Shown: positions 9,490 through 20,820, numbered from the stretch's first letter. The stretch is 43,023 nt of DNA from Chara braunii (GCA_003427395.1 BFEA01000340.1:16595-59617), one strand, 5' to 3'. Translations and numbers: made by a program. Notes: generated by a model not told the origin, from the sequence alone.

Positions 9490-10940
9490 TTGAAGAGGGC
9501 CACTCTGAAAGTTGGGCCCGTCCATCATTTCACCGCTTCTCAAATATCTCGGCTAAGGCCTTCCAGCAGGCGTGTGCCCGCCCTAAGTGAAGGCGGGCCC
9601 CCTGAATCCCAATGTGCCCTGAGTTCATCAATTTTTGCAAATCTTGGTGGGCGGCAGACAGTTGCCACGCACCAGTTGGTCACATCCGCCTGCTCGTGAG
9701 AATCCAAAATATGTGTGAGCCTTCCAATTCGGTCGCAGGCCACTGTCTGAACAGGTCTGGGCGCAGGCTGAGACTGAAGCTACTGGAAACTGGGTCTCAC
9801 GTGGGAAGCAAGTGGAAAGCACCTGCCACTTTCCGTATAGGAAAGGGCTGGGCTCCGGTCTGCGCATTCGGACAGTCGCGTGTAGATGTGGCAGTGCTGC
9901 TGGAGCAAGTGCTCGCGGGCATCTGCGCTAGCGCAAGTGCGTAGGCGCGTGCGGGCATCGAGAGGAAAAGGGCGCTGCTGTGGGCAGCGCCATAGCCAGC
10001 CCTTGTAGCCGGGCTCGGCTTGGACATAGCCAGTGGAGGTGGTGGTGGTCTTCGAGTATGGGAAGAAAGACGTGGGAGTAGTCGAGGGTGAGATGAGGTT
10101 GTTGATGTGAGGGCACGTACCTGGTCTTGGCGATGGTCTACAAGGTCGACATCTTCATGCACTTTGGTTGTTGCTGCTGACATCAACGGGATGCATTGTC
10201 AATTCGTAGGCTGCTAGTAGCTGTGTAGTAGTAGTCTGGGTACTGACCGCCAAGTAGGAGGAAGGGCTCTGGATACATATGTTGGTGGTGGCGGGAGTAT
10301 GCTCTCATTGACATTCAGATTCGGTGCTTTGGTTCTCCGTTGGTGGATTATCAGTGCATTTTTGCTTACTGGACAGCGTTGACTTTCTGGCTTTAATGTG
10401 AAATTGCATTCTGGATTTTTGTCATTTCGCTATCGCTCATTTTCCTTGCAATCTGGTTTGTCATGTAAGTAGGCAGGATTATTGTCATAGTGTCATTTGC
10501 TGTTGTGAGTCCGGGAGTCTGGTGTGACTACCGTAGCAGCCAGAGGTCTGGGATCTCTTCTCCCAACCAGAAGATCATTGGGCACGTGCAGCATGTGCCT
10601 TTATTCCAGGATGTCCTTGACTGGCAGTGTCCTCCAATCCACCAGTCTAATGGAGAAGTCATCCTGGGGTTGGTCTGTCTCCTTGTTGATGTAGTTGTCT
10701 TTCTCCCTGTCTTCTCTCATCGAAGGTGTGTGCTATGTATGTCCCCTGGATTGGGATGGCAGGTGGACTGAGTTACTTGTGGAGGTACATGGAGCCTTAC
10801 CTTGTTGGCATCTCTTTGCAGCGTTGTAGAAGCGCTGTCGTTGCTGTCATGTTTTCTCCCATGTCTGCTCGTAGCTTCCACATTTCTTCTCATTCCAAAG
10901 CTTATTCTGTCTTGTCTTTCTTCTTGCTCTTCAGGTTCAA
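9490..10940. other. no gene recognised
   Basis: Apart from a G/C-rich patch near 9880-10030, nothing is recognisable. There are no convincing exons with flanking splice sites and no transposon protein similarity. Open frames on both strands are short and overlap each other in antisense. Confidence 0.4.
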
Positions 10941-10943
10941 GGT

Positions 10944-12370
10944 GGTTAAACCACCAGTATCCCTGCTAAAGTTTTCCGACGGCCTGAATTCATGGACGCC
11001 GCTGGTAGGTCTGGTGGAGGCTGGGTCCAGCCTCGCCGAAGCCTCGGTGGTTGTTCGTTTTGAAAATGGAAACGACCGACCAGAGAAGCAACAAAAAAAA
11101 AAAGGAGAAGTAAAAGAAGAGAAAAAAAAATCATGCAGATTCTTGGGTACACATGAGAATGCAGTTACAGCCCTCTCTGGACTCCCGTGTAGGAGGGAAA
11201 CACGGGAGTTATAGATAAGAGGAAAAAAAAGAAAAGAAAGGCTCTTACTCTCTGGACGTGAAAGCAGATGGATACAGAACCTTGAGGAACGGTGAGAGAG
11301 CCTCCTTGGTTGCAATTGTCAGCTTTCCGTGGAAAGCGCCCTGCCTCGTTGGCAGGGCACTTCAAGTAAGTCTTTATAAAAATAAAAAATAAAAATGCAA
11401 CCGTAATACAAATTTAGCGATGATTGTGGGCAGATGCATCTTGAAGTAGCACTTGTATGAGCACAAGGGCCTCGCTCCACTAGTATAGAAATGTGCAAAA
11501 CGAGAGTGAATCTTCTTCTAGAACATGGAAAGATACACCCCCATGTTTTTTGTATTTTAGTGCATTTCGATAGTAGTGGAGCGAGGCCCCAACTCCCTCG
11601 TGGCCCCAACTCCCCAGCCCGTTTTTTTTTTTCTTTTTTTTTTTTTTTTGCTGAGCACTCGACTGACAACAAGTCCGCTATTCAGGCCCATGGAAANNNN
11701 NNNNNNNNNNNNNNNNNNNNNNNNNNNNNNNNNNNNNNNNNNNNNNNNNNNNNNNNNNNNNNNNNNNNNNNNNNNNNNNNNNNNNNNNNNNNNNNNNNNN
11801 NNNNNNNNNNNNNNNNNNNNNNNNNNNNNNNNNNNNNNNNNNNNNNNNNNNNNNNNNNNNNNNNNNNNNNNNNNNNNNNNNNNNNNNNNNNNNNNNNNNN
11901 NNNNNNNNNNNNNNNNNNNNNNNNNNNNNNNNNNNNNNNNNNNNNNNNNNNNNNNNNNNNNNNNNNNNNNNNNNNNNNNNNNNNNNNNNNNNNNNNNNNN
12001 NNNNNNNNNNNNNNNNNNNNNNNNNNNNNNNNNNNNNNNNNNNNNNNNNNNNNNNNNNNNNNNNNNNNNNNNNNNNNNNNNNNNNNNNNNNNNNNNNNNN
12101 NNNNNNNNNNNNNNNNNNNNNNNNNNNNNNNNNNNNNNNNNNNNNNNNNNNNNNNNNNNNNNNNNNNNNNNNNNNNNNNNNNNNNNNNNNNNNNNNNNNN
12201 GGGAAAAAAAAAAAAAAAAAAACAGCACAGAAGTACTGATTGCCCGTGGACCGGTAGCTTCCCATATCACGACCACTTACCAGCTGCATTTCCATGAGAC
12301 AAAGAGGTTCATCGCATGGAAAAAAAAAAGAGGTTCGGCAGAGTCCTCGGAAAGGTACTGGTGGTTTAAC
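10944..12370. mobile_element. possible element bounded by inverted GTTAAACCACCAGTA
   Basis: GGTTAAACCACCAGTA at 10944-10959 and its reverse complement TACTGGTGGTTTAAC at 12356-12370 face each other. Similarity extends weakly inwards (TTTTCCGA against TTTCCGA). This could be the terminal inverted repeats of a 1.4-kb element, whose interior includes A-runs, poly-T and an assembly gap. No clear target duplication flanks it and no transposase is visible. The same motif recurs elsewhere in the window, so chance pairing of two scattered copies is also possible. Confidence 0.3.
11697..12200. other. assembly gap (504 N)
   Basis: Unresolved sequence, flanked on the left by poly-T (about 11622-11649) and on the right by poly-A (12204-12222). 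Open frames that appear to cross it are artefacts. It could hide an upstream exon of the photolyase-family gene. Confidence 0.99.
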
Positions 12371-12976
12371 GGGAAAACAAAGATTGCAGTTTTGCCGCTC
12401 ATGGCCCCGCTCCGCCAGGATGAATGGGCGACAAAATGTGTCCCGACGTGGGCTGTTAGGTCAACGAGATCTGAAGCCCAGATTGGGCTACATTGTCTTT
12501 TGTCATGTGGTGACCGACTGGGCCATTCCAGAGTCCGGTGTACCCCCCCTGGACCCCGATGGCCCACACCAGCTACTAGATGGCGAATCCGAGCCCTATA
12601 CAATATTGCGCAGTGCTGGAAAAGAGCACTGGCCAGATTCTCCAACCGGACAACTCGGACAGCCAGGAGGGGCCCAGACGTCTGTGACCATACTGTAGCA
12701 AAAGAATGGTTTCAGTGTGCTTCTTGCTGTCTCCTATTTTCTTTGTTTGTTTTGCACAGCGTGTTCATTTAGTTGATAACCTGACAGATATGTGACAATG
12801 CATGGTTTGTTAAAGCTTATCTGCTTTGTTTGTGTGGATCTCTGCAAGGGGAGTGAGTGTACGTGATTGGATGGATGTGTTGTGAACGTTTGCTATGTGA
12901 TTGGATGGATCTCTCACCTTTTGATCTGTGTGTGTGTGCGTGTGTGGCACTGTCATGACTCACATTCCTTTTGCAG

Positions 12977-13057
12977 GAAATTGCAGCCTCCGCAGGGGTG
13001 AAGGTGACCAGCCCGGTCAGCAATACGCTGTTCAATCCTGCAGACATCATTAAGCGG
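12977..13057 (+). CDS. photolyase/cryptochrome-family gene, exon a
   Basis: This 27-codon exon lies between the acceptor CATTCCTTTTGCAG and a GT donor (AAGCGG/GTCAGA), with phase 0 at both ends. It encodes the end of the N-terminal photolyase-homology domain: GVKVTSPVSNTLFNPADII matches the (6-4) photolyase / animal-type cryptochrome block around 'SPVSHTLFNP', as in plant UVR3. In the family this segment closes the Rossmann-like antenna-binding domain. The preceding part of the protein (about 120 residues, including the start) is not recognisable upstream. It may lie before the window or in the 11.7-12.2 kb gap. Joined in phase to the exon at 29640, the reading continues as expected for the family. 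Confidence 0.85.
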
Positions 13058-14300
13058 GTCAGACTGAATTCCTTCGCTTGCATGGTTTCGAGAACTTTCG
13101 ACTGTCATCCCCCCACATATTATTTTATGGCAAATGTGATGCTGATAATGAATTAATGATCTTGATGATAGGCTAAGATATCCATATTTTGTCAATCATA
13201 ATCCCATGCTGCGGTCATGCCGGATCCCAACTTGGATCCTGCTTCTGAAACCCCTACCTGTTCTAGGGTGGCCTCCGAACTGGCCTGGGAGAAACAATCT
13301 CTACGGACCTCACGGGTTGACTGCCTGAACGAGGCCAAGAATGATTCCCTGCTTGTCAAAGTTAACTGCTCCTCCCAGTTCGTTGGACTGGTCCCAAGGA
13401 GAGGATACCCTTCAGTGATGCCGTTAGAGTTGTTTTCAGAGCACCAGGTTTCAAAGTGGGGGTTCCCTACAGACAGTCAGAAACCGGGACACCTGCTTCA
13501 CCAGTGAGCTTTGAAAGGATCTGGTGGAATTTGCCGGCACTGGAGTCAAGATCAGTGCATGCTGGACCCGGTTTCCAGCAGGTGCAGCTGCCCACCAATA
13601 GATGGAGCGACTAAGCAGACCTAGTACGAGGGGATGCTTGCATCACCCACCCTATTAGATTCTGCAGAGTCTTAAAAAAAAGAAAAAAAAAAAAGGAAAA
13701 AAAAGGGAAAAAAGGAAAAAAAAAAAGAAAAACGATCGGTGCAGCACCAGTTCACCAGCTTTGATCAGACTGACTGCGGTCAGAAGTTGGCCAAGGTGAA
13801 GAGTATGTAATTTATGTTTACCCCGGCCCCGGACCTCGGTCAAATCTGGACAGTGTGATTCCACACTGTCTGGATAGGATCCGGACGTCTGGATTGATCT
13901 GGACAAGGAGTAGGCCCCCCCCACAGGGCCTGCACACACCCAACAAAGGGTTATTTACTATTTAGTGTTTCTATTTCCCCCCCCTTAGATCTGGCTATGA
14001 ATTCGAAGATTACCCTCAGTCAAAAGTTTTGTATTGAATGTTGCATGACATATCTTTGTTACAGATTTTTGTGACTTTTTGCTCTAGGCCACCACTACCT
14101 TTCAGGCTGGAAGGTGAAGTCATAAGTACAACCTACCATAGTGAGAATGCCTAGCGAACTGCATCTCAGGTGGAAGCCGCGGATGCCAGCTGATTTCCTA
14201 GTCAGTAACTTGCACCAGCAGTACCCTCAGACGTGGTTAATGGGGACCCCCAGTTTCAGCTCCTGACTAACAGGTCCAGAACTGAAATTAGGGTTTACAG
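13058..14300. other. intron sequence before LINE-C
   Basis: First 1.2 kb of the large intron. It includes an A-rich run with G interruptions at about 13673-13733 and a short imperfect hairpin near 13849-13872 (GGACAGTGTG paired with CACACTGTCTGG). No exon or transposon protein is recognised. Confidence 0.5.
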
Positions 14301-14308
14301 GTAAAATG

Positions 14309-14330
14309 TTTTTTTTTTTTTTTTTTTTTT
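14309..14330 (-). repeat. LINE-C poly-A tail (poly-T on the plus strand)
   Basis: Twenty-two consecutive T on the plus strand lie about 240 bases downstream, in the minus-strand sense, of the last recognisable LINE-C coding sequence. This is where the 3' poly-A tail of a minus-strand LINE is expected. I could not find a convincing matching target-site duplication at the other end. Confidence 0.6.
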
Positions 14331-14813
14331 GCCCTCACAAGTCAAAATGACTACATCACGAACCCACTCATGTTTCCTTCGGTATGGACGAAGGAACCCT
14401 GACCAGCATTGATTGCTCCTATTTGGAGAATTGACTGCCAGGTTGCCTTTCCCTGCAATCCCTCTTAGATTCCTCTGTGGGAATCTGCCAAGTAAACTTA
14501 TAAAACAAGGAGAGTTGAGAAGGGCCCCTGAGTTGCTTCTTCAAAAAAAGTTGGTCTTGTGTGTCTCCTTATGTTGCCGGTGGGTTCTGAGGACACCAGG
14601 CAGCTTGTTGTAGTGGGCTTCTCCACCTGGTTTCCTTGTTATGCCAGTCTTTCCAGCATAAGTTGCCATCTCTTAGCTCTGCAACTTTTCCTCCCACCAG
14701 CCAAACTTTGACAAACTTGGAGAGGATAGTGCCCTGCCTATCTTCATCCTCGGGCAATGCCTGTTTCATTTTGTGCCATGTGCATAAGATCTCCGCCTGA
14801 ATCAGTGTCCTGG

Positions 14814-16111
14814 TTAAACCTTTTCTCTTGGTGTTGATAATACTTCAATCGTTCTGCTGCATCTCTCCTTCCATATAGACCATAGCGTGACCTTTCTGAT
14901 CATACAGTACCATGTCTTCTCTGAGCTGTTGAGGTCAGTCGGGATGTTAGTCGACAGTAGAAGTTGGATGGAGTGTTCAGGGAAGGGCTTGGTGAACAGG
15001 GAGTACCAAAGATCCGAAGCCCTGGCCCAGTATTTTGTTGCTGCTTTGCATCGGATTAGGCAGTGAAGTAAGTCTTCTGGTTCATTTTCTGAGCAAACTG
15101 TGCATAGGTTGGAACTGTTAGGATCGTTCTTCCATCTGCGAATATGAAGCCACTGGTTAACCGGTAGCGCTACATAGGCTTTCAGCCATTGGAGACTCCT
15201 GATTTTGACCGGTCTGATTGGTTTGAATTTCTTCCATGGAATCTGTGTGATCTGGTCTCCCTCTTGACCGATTACTTTTGCCCATCTGCTTTTGATTATT
15301 GGTTCTGGGTCTTTGGTCTTGAGAAATAATATGTACCCCATCTTCACTGATTAGTCCTGGATTTCTGTATTCATGTATGTCCAAGCTGACTCTGTTGGGT
15401 AGAATTCCAAATCCTGGATCGCTGTGTCCATCCTAAAGATTGTTTTGGGCCAGGAGCCCATCATTCTCATTTTCCTGAGAAGAAAGATGTCTAGATTTGT
15501 TCTTACTACGTCCTTTTCTAGGATGGATGCCGATCCATGCACCGATAGCGATATTGGATAGGAGGTAAAAATTGCAACAACGTTTGAGCCTTGTTGGTTA
15601 TGTGAGAATTGGTAGAGGGGGGCATTTCTTGGAACCGGATCCCCTATTCGCCTGTTTTCCATGTTGGTGGACTCTTTTAACAGATCTTTCCATCCTTCCG
15701 GAATGTTGTTGATGATGGTCTGTAGGTTCCTATCCCATTGGTGACAGCCCTTGAGGAGGGCGGCAAGGTCAAGGTCTGTTACCCATTCCCTTTTCTCTTC
15801 ATCCCATAAATGTTTGTTTTTTTCAGACTCTGTGTTTTATCCAGTATAGTCAACGTGTGCCTATGGGCTTGAGGGAGAACGAGTGATCGCTTTCATCTCT
15901 CAACCAGGGGTTGCCAAACAGGGGTTGCCTCACCACCTCTTCTCTCGTCTTGGGCTTGCCGACTTTTTTTGGCATGAATTCCCTCCAAATCCTTAGCAGA
16001 GATGTCCAGTAAGGTGTAGGGTGTCTGTCCTCTGTTTTTTTTTCCCCTTGTCGACGGTTTCTGCGTCCTGTGCTGGGTGTCCATCCTTATTCATCACCCA
16101 GAATAATCCCA
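14814..16111 (-). pseudogene. LINE-C linker and zf-RVT domain
   Basis: LINE coding resumes on the far side of the solo LTR with minus-strand NMLGLFWVMNKDG (about 16.11-16.08 kb), matching ANMSGLHWVMSKGW in LINE-B. It runs through several frames to 15350. A 178-codon frame (15347-14814) then carries IRSLQWLKAYVALPVNQWLH and CTVCSENEPEDLLHCLIRC, the zinc-binding domain typical of the C-terminus of plant LINE ORF2. The homology on both sides of 16117-17383 shows that the LTR was inserted into a pre-existing LINE. Confidence 0.8.
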
Positions 16112-16116
16112 ACATG

Positions 16117-17383
16117 TTTGTTGGTGTCGGTATTTGTTACATGCCCAGTCGGGCGATGTACATATAAAGCCAAGGATCCGCAATGTGATAAAAGGACTGA
16201 ATGGACAATGCAGTGCTAGTGGAATCTCAACAAGCAATGTGCATCCTGATACATACAAAATGGTGCTTTGTAGCGCAGTGGAAGACTTAGACAAAAGTCC
16301 TGACCTGACAGGGACTGACCTCCCTCACGTAGTACAAGACAGCGTAGCGAAATGCTAGAATACCAATGACTAGCCCGATCAATGTCGCAATGCGGACCAA
16401 ACATACATCATACTCATCACAAGGTGTGAAGGGGCCTGGTGCTACACACAGGAAGACTGCGCCAGGTCCAGACCATACACAGACGAAGAGGAGGAGATCA
16501 GACGAAGAAGAGGAGGGATATGGGAATGTCGTTAACACCAAGTCTTCGGTATAAGTCCCAGATAATCCGTTGTCAAATGTCTGAAGCCCAATGTCGAGTC
16601 TGGATCCAAATGTCACCAAGCCCGCTCTCTCGTAGTCTGCTGATGCAGTGAAGTCAGGTAGCGAGAGGGTGAGAGGGAGATGGTGGACTGAGAAGAGGAA
16701 GAAGAAGAACTCTCTCTNCGCTCTCTCGTAGTCTGCTGATGCAGTGAAGTCAGGTAGCGAGAGGGTGAGAGGGAGATGGTGGACTGAGAAGAGGAAGAAG
16801 AAGAACTCTCTCTCTCTCACGTGCCAGGTACTAACTTGTGAAGATGGCGCTGTGCTGCAGGTACCTCGAAGATGAAGCTGGAGTTATGGCGCTGCAGGTA
16901 AGTCTCCCTGGCCTCGGCCCAATCTCTCTCTCTCTCCAGTACTACTCTAGCTCCTACTAGCGCCCAGCGCTGAAGACTACTGCTAACACTACTACTACTA
17001 CTGCAGCGCTCCTCCAGAGTGCTGCTGCCGAATCCTGAAGACTACCTCCTGCCTCCTGAACTGCACGTGAAGTGCCTGGGAAGTCCCTATGAACTACCTG
17101 CAGCCTGCAGGGCGGGCCAGTCTTATATAGTGCTGGCCCGTGGCCTGTGCTAAAACCCCTGGTCTGGTGCCTGAGTTCAGGGCAGGTCGATCTTATGAGG
17201 GCCTGAAAATGGCCCTCCGTTTCAGGCTGAAAAGACTCAGGGCGTGGAGGGCCCTGCCTGTAGGCCCTTGTTTTCAGGCTTTCAGGCTGAAACGACACAG
17301 GGCCTGTAGGCCCTTGTTTTCAGGCTTTCAGGCTGAAAATGACACGGGCCTGGAAATGGCCCGTGCAGCCTGTTGCAGGCACA
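16117..17383 (-). mobile_element. solo LTR of the gypsy-1 family
   Basis: This 1.27-kb block is the inverted homologue of the gypsy-1 3' LTR at 26753-27937. The minus strand begins TGTGCCTGC...CACGGGCC, against TGTGGGACAC...CACACGGGCC there. Both share the CAGCCTGAAA/GGGCCTGTAGG repeats, the ACTTACCTG and CTTCGAGGTACCTGCA segments, and GACTCGACATTGGG-CTTCAGACATTT. LINE-C coding abuts both sides, so no internal region remains. Flanking ACATG (16112-16116) and GCATG (17384-17388) may be a 5-bp target duplication with one mismatch. The left terminus, lacking a clean TG, is uncertain by a few bases. Confidence 0.8.
16623..16813. repeat. 95-bp exact duplication around a single N
   Basis: Bases 16623-16717 and 16719-16813 are identical by eye over 95 bases, beginning CGCTCTCTCGTAGTCTGCTG and ending in a CT run, with one N (16718) between them. 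This is what an assembler leaves when overlapping contig ends are abutted rather than merged. The corresponding part of the gypsy-1 3' LTR (about 27470-27560) has only one copy. Confidence 0.9.
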
Positions 17384-17393
17384 GCATGTAACA

Positions 17394-19018
17394 GTATTGG
17401 AGCTAGACCTCTAATGTTGTCCAAAGCTAGTTTGTTCCACGCTGTGACTGGTTTAGTCAGCAGTTTAATGATTCGTTTGACCTGGAGGGCTATGGTTTCT
17501 TGTTTGGGGTCAATGATACCCAACCCTCCTTTGCTTGGTTTCCTCGTGATGTAATGCCATGCTATCTTAGGGATGCAGTTAACTTTATTGGGGTCACTGG
17601 ACCATAGGTAGGCCCTCACTATCGGGTTGAGTTCCTTGATGGAGTTGTCTGGTACTGTCCAAATTGAAGCTATATACCACATCACTGAAAAGATAGAGGT
17701 ATTGATAGTTGAGGCGCGACCCAACAGAAATGTGAAAGTGTTCCCCCGCCTACCCATTTTTTTGATTTGTTTAGTGAGCACATTCTGGGCCATTTGGGGG
17801 GCAAAGCCTTCTTTTGTGTCCCCCAAGTCAACGCTGCCTCTGGGCCTTGGAGCTGTGGGGGCTCTTCTTCTGGCAGCCACAACCCAATCGTTCTTTTCCA
17901 GTTGATCTTCATTTCCAAGGTCAGTCTGAAAGCTTCCTTAGCTCTTACCAGAGCACTGAAGGATGAATCTGAGGCTCGTATGAGAACAGTGAGGTTGTCT
18001 GTGAACATTATTACTGCTGGAAACTTTAAATGGTGGGCTGATTCTACGTTGATTTCTGACAGTCTGTGAATGGAGGGGTCTTTCCGTAGCAAAGAGGAAG
18101 ATTGGGGGGGCTAATGGATCGCCTTGATGGACTGATCGTGAAATTGGGTAGCATTCTGGCAGCAGACCATTGACTTGTACACAGCCAATAACATTGTTGT
18201 ATAGAATACGTACCCATTTTTTGAAATTCGGACCTACTCCCATCTTTTTCGTACTTGAGTTCAGGAAGGCTCAGTTGACCTGATCATAAGCCTTTTCAAA
18301 GTCAAAGAATAGTATTGCTGTATTAATCCTCTTTTCTCTCACTTTGTTGGCTGCTTTGTTTAAAGTGAGTACATTGTCAAGAACGCATTTTCCCAGTGTG
18401 ATGCTTGTCTGATCTATATGGAAGCACGTGTCTGTAAGATTGAGGATCTTAAAGGTCAGGGCTTTGGCCAAAATTTTGTAAGGCAAGGTGAGTAGTGAAT
18501 GGACCTGTAGTTCCGTACGTCTTCTGTGTCACCTTTCTTGTACAGAAGTGTAATTACACTTTTGCTCAACATATTCCCTAGGGCCATAATTTCTCGAAGA
18601 ATTTCCCTAGGGCCAAAATTCCCTTTTGCTCAACATATTCCCTAGGGTCAGAAGATCGCCTCCAAGAAGGGGCCATAATTTCTCGAAGAATTATTTTGTT
18701 AGTCCATCAAACTGCAGTTCCTCTGAGGTGATGGGGTTGTCCAAAGCGTTTGCCTATTGTTGTGAGAGTTTTGTCTAGGTATTGGAGCATTCTGGTCCGC
18801 GCTTCTCTAGTACTTGGGGGAGTGGGGTTTGGGGTCTTTGTATGGTAGAGCTCTTCGTAGAACGCCTTGGCTATGTTTAGAATTCCTTTTTTGTTTGTTA
18901 GTGTTTCCGCTGTATCAAAGAGGGTCTTGAGGCCCTCTATTGAGCTGGATCTTGTGTTTACCTTAATCCTCGCAAAAAAGTGCTTTGACATTGACTTGCT
19001 AAGCTCATACTTGTTCAT
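17394..19018 (-). pseudogene. LINE-C pre-RT linker and reverse transcriptase, degenerate
   Basis: Minus-strand blocks in order: FFARIKVNTRSSSIEGLKTL (pre-RT linker, 18.9 kb), KKGDTEDVRNYRSI (RT motif, 18.5 kb), FFDFEKAYDQVN (motif A with its aspartate, 18.3 kb), SRSVHQGDPLAPPIFLF (18.15 kb), then MFTDNLTVLI (18.0 kb) where the family has F-A-D-D. The second catalytic aspartate is replaced by N, and A by T. GGLGIIDP (17.5 kb) follows. Frames change at least four times. A local duplication at 18560-18690 has scrambled the piece between the linker and the RT. Reading stops at the solo LTR near 17.39 kb. Confidence 0.8.
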
Positions 19019-19305
19019 TCTTGATCTTATTTGTAAACCCTTTAACTCTTACCATCTCCACAAGGCCAGTTCCTCCCTTGCTTTGTGGAAAATCTCTATA
19101 TAGAGGGGTGAAGATGGATTGTCGACTAAGTTGGACTTTGCGATCCTTAGAGCGGTTTCTACAACGATTTTACGTTGTTTCCCATCATTTGACAGTTTCC
19201 TTGATATGTTAGTTGTTGTCTGGGACAGTGTGGACTAGCTGTCTTGGAACCAAACCCACCTGTCATGGATGGTGAGGTAGCTGCCTCTCATATTCTGCCA
19301 CCAGC

Positions 19306-20100
19306 TCAGGATACCCTTTTGGATTGTCTTAGTACAAGCGAGATGTTAAGTTTATGGAAGTTGGATCCTTTCTTAACGAATTGTTCAAAACTGATGACGA
19401 GTTCAATAGGTTTGTGGTCTAGTTCTGTATAAGGCTGTAGGGGGAGGATGTCTGCCCGTTTAGCTGTACCCAGTAGTGTTTCTAATATCAAAAAGTAATC
19501 TATAAAGGAGAAAGCAGTGTGGTGGGCGTGATTCTTCTTCCACCAGGTTACCATCTACCATCAAAGGTTGGATGGGGACTGCCTCTCGTGAGGGTTGGCT
19601 GGCCGTCAATCTAGAGATATGTTTTGTTGTAGGGCTTAGGGTGCCACTCTAGTCGTCTGCTAAGATGGAGGGCGTTAGAGGAGGAACGAGATTTCCTATG
19701 CTTGCTACGAAACCTGATCTTTCAGATGAATTGTTTAGTGCATAGAGGTTGATTATCCTCACTTCTTCTCGTTTCTATCGTAAGTCCATCAGACGCTATC
19801 TCCCTTCAGTTGTGTTTGCTCCAATGTTCACTATGGAGCCTGTCGTGTAGAGGCGGGAAGATTTTGGAATAAGGATGGCTATACCCTTCGTGCAAGAGTT
19901 GTTTGAGGACCATATTTCATCCTTGACGCCTCTGAGTTTCCTTGTCAGCGCTCTACAAGTTTGTTGTGGTCAATTGATAGTGTGAGGTGGGTTTCTTGTA
20001 GCAGAATTATATCGGTTGGTTTGTTTGGTTGAATTGTCAGTCCTCTGATTATGTCGTTCGTTTTTTGCCCAGTCCATTTATGTCCCAGCTCCTTATGACT
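19306..20100 (-). pseudogene. LINE-C endonuclease domain, degenerate
   Basis: Around 19.97-20.02 kb the minus strand reads PTDIILLQETHLTLSI, the N-terminal catalytic signature (Q-E-T) of LINE apurinic-like endonucleases. Near 19.5 kb FSFIDYFLILETLLG and ELDHKPIELVI match the C-terminal signatures (S-x-I-D and S-D-H-x-P, here with the serine replaced by L). Multiple stops and frameshifts separate these blocks. The domain normally nicks target DNA to prime reverse transcription; it cannot be made from this copy. Confidence 0.7.
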
Positions 20101-20355
20101 ATTCCTTGTGTTTTCCAGTCCAGCTAGTCCTTTGTGTTAGCCCTACTTCTGAAGGTTTCAATCATTGGGGGAGTAGGATGTCTAAGGGGGGTCCGTGTTT
20201 GTTGCTTCCATGGCGGATGTGGTAGCGTTCAATGGGTTCTACTGTGTCTTGGATGGCGTGTCGTCTATCTTATATTCTCCCATGCTTGCACGGGCTCCCT
20301 GATCCGAGGACGTAGTCGGCTTTGGGTCGCTGCCTTCATCTTCTTCATGCTATTC

Positions 20356-20820
20356 TCACATGTCGTTCTCTGAGCAGTCGCTCCTGTAAAATTTCTCCAT
20401 ATCCATGGAGAAGGCTCTTGTTTTTAGATCACTGCCTCCACTGAGGGTTCCTGCGCTCAATAGTTGTGCTACCGAGGCTGCCAACAATTCCGTTGGAATG
20501 TCTGGGACAACTAGCACGCTATATGGTATTGCTGCATCTGTTCTCCATGGTCTCCATATCATACCACTCTTTAGTTTGGTGTTGACTGGCGTTTTGCCGA
20601 TGACGGGGGAGAAGGCGCCAAGTGTATGCCGCCATTCGTCCATCTGTTGGTCCTGCTGCTCACCATGATCTGCTTGTGAGGAGCCAGTTTCCGGTTGGTT
20701 GGACGAGTCCATTGTCTCATACAGGTCCAATGAGAAGGTTTTTGTTACCTCTTGCAAGATTTTGGCTACATTTTGGCCTTCATCGATCCGGGGGATCGTG
20801 AAGGACACATTTGTAGCCAC
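20356..20820 (-). pseudogene. LINE-C ORF1-like N-terminal region
   Basis: A 154-codon minus-strand frame at the 5' end of LINE-C, read from a GTG or from an upstream lost start. It is hydrophilic and acidic with a Gln-rich patch (ADHGEQQDQQMDEWRHTLGA), followed by IPYSVLVVPDIPTELLAAS. I recognise no domain in it. Its place directly 5' of the endonuclease suggests the gag-like ORF1 or the N-terminus of a single long LINE ORF. The gypsy-1 array starts about 130 bases away on the other strand. Confidence 0.5.

Noticed and set aside
11491-12772. Long open frames crossing 11.7-12.2 kb
   Set aside because: They exist only because 504 Ns contain no stop codons.
13849-13872. Short hairpin as a regulatory site
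   Set aside because: The stem is short and imperfect, lies deep in an intron, and has no repeated partner or known signal.
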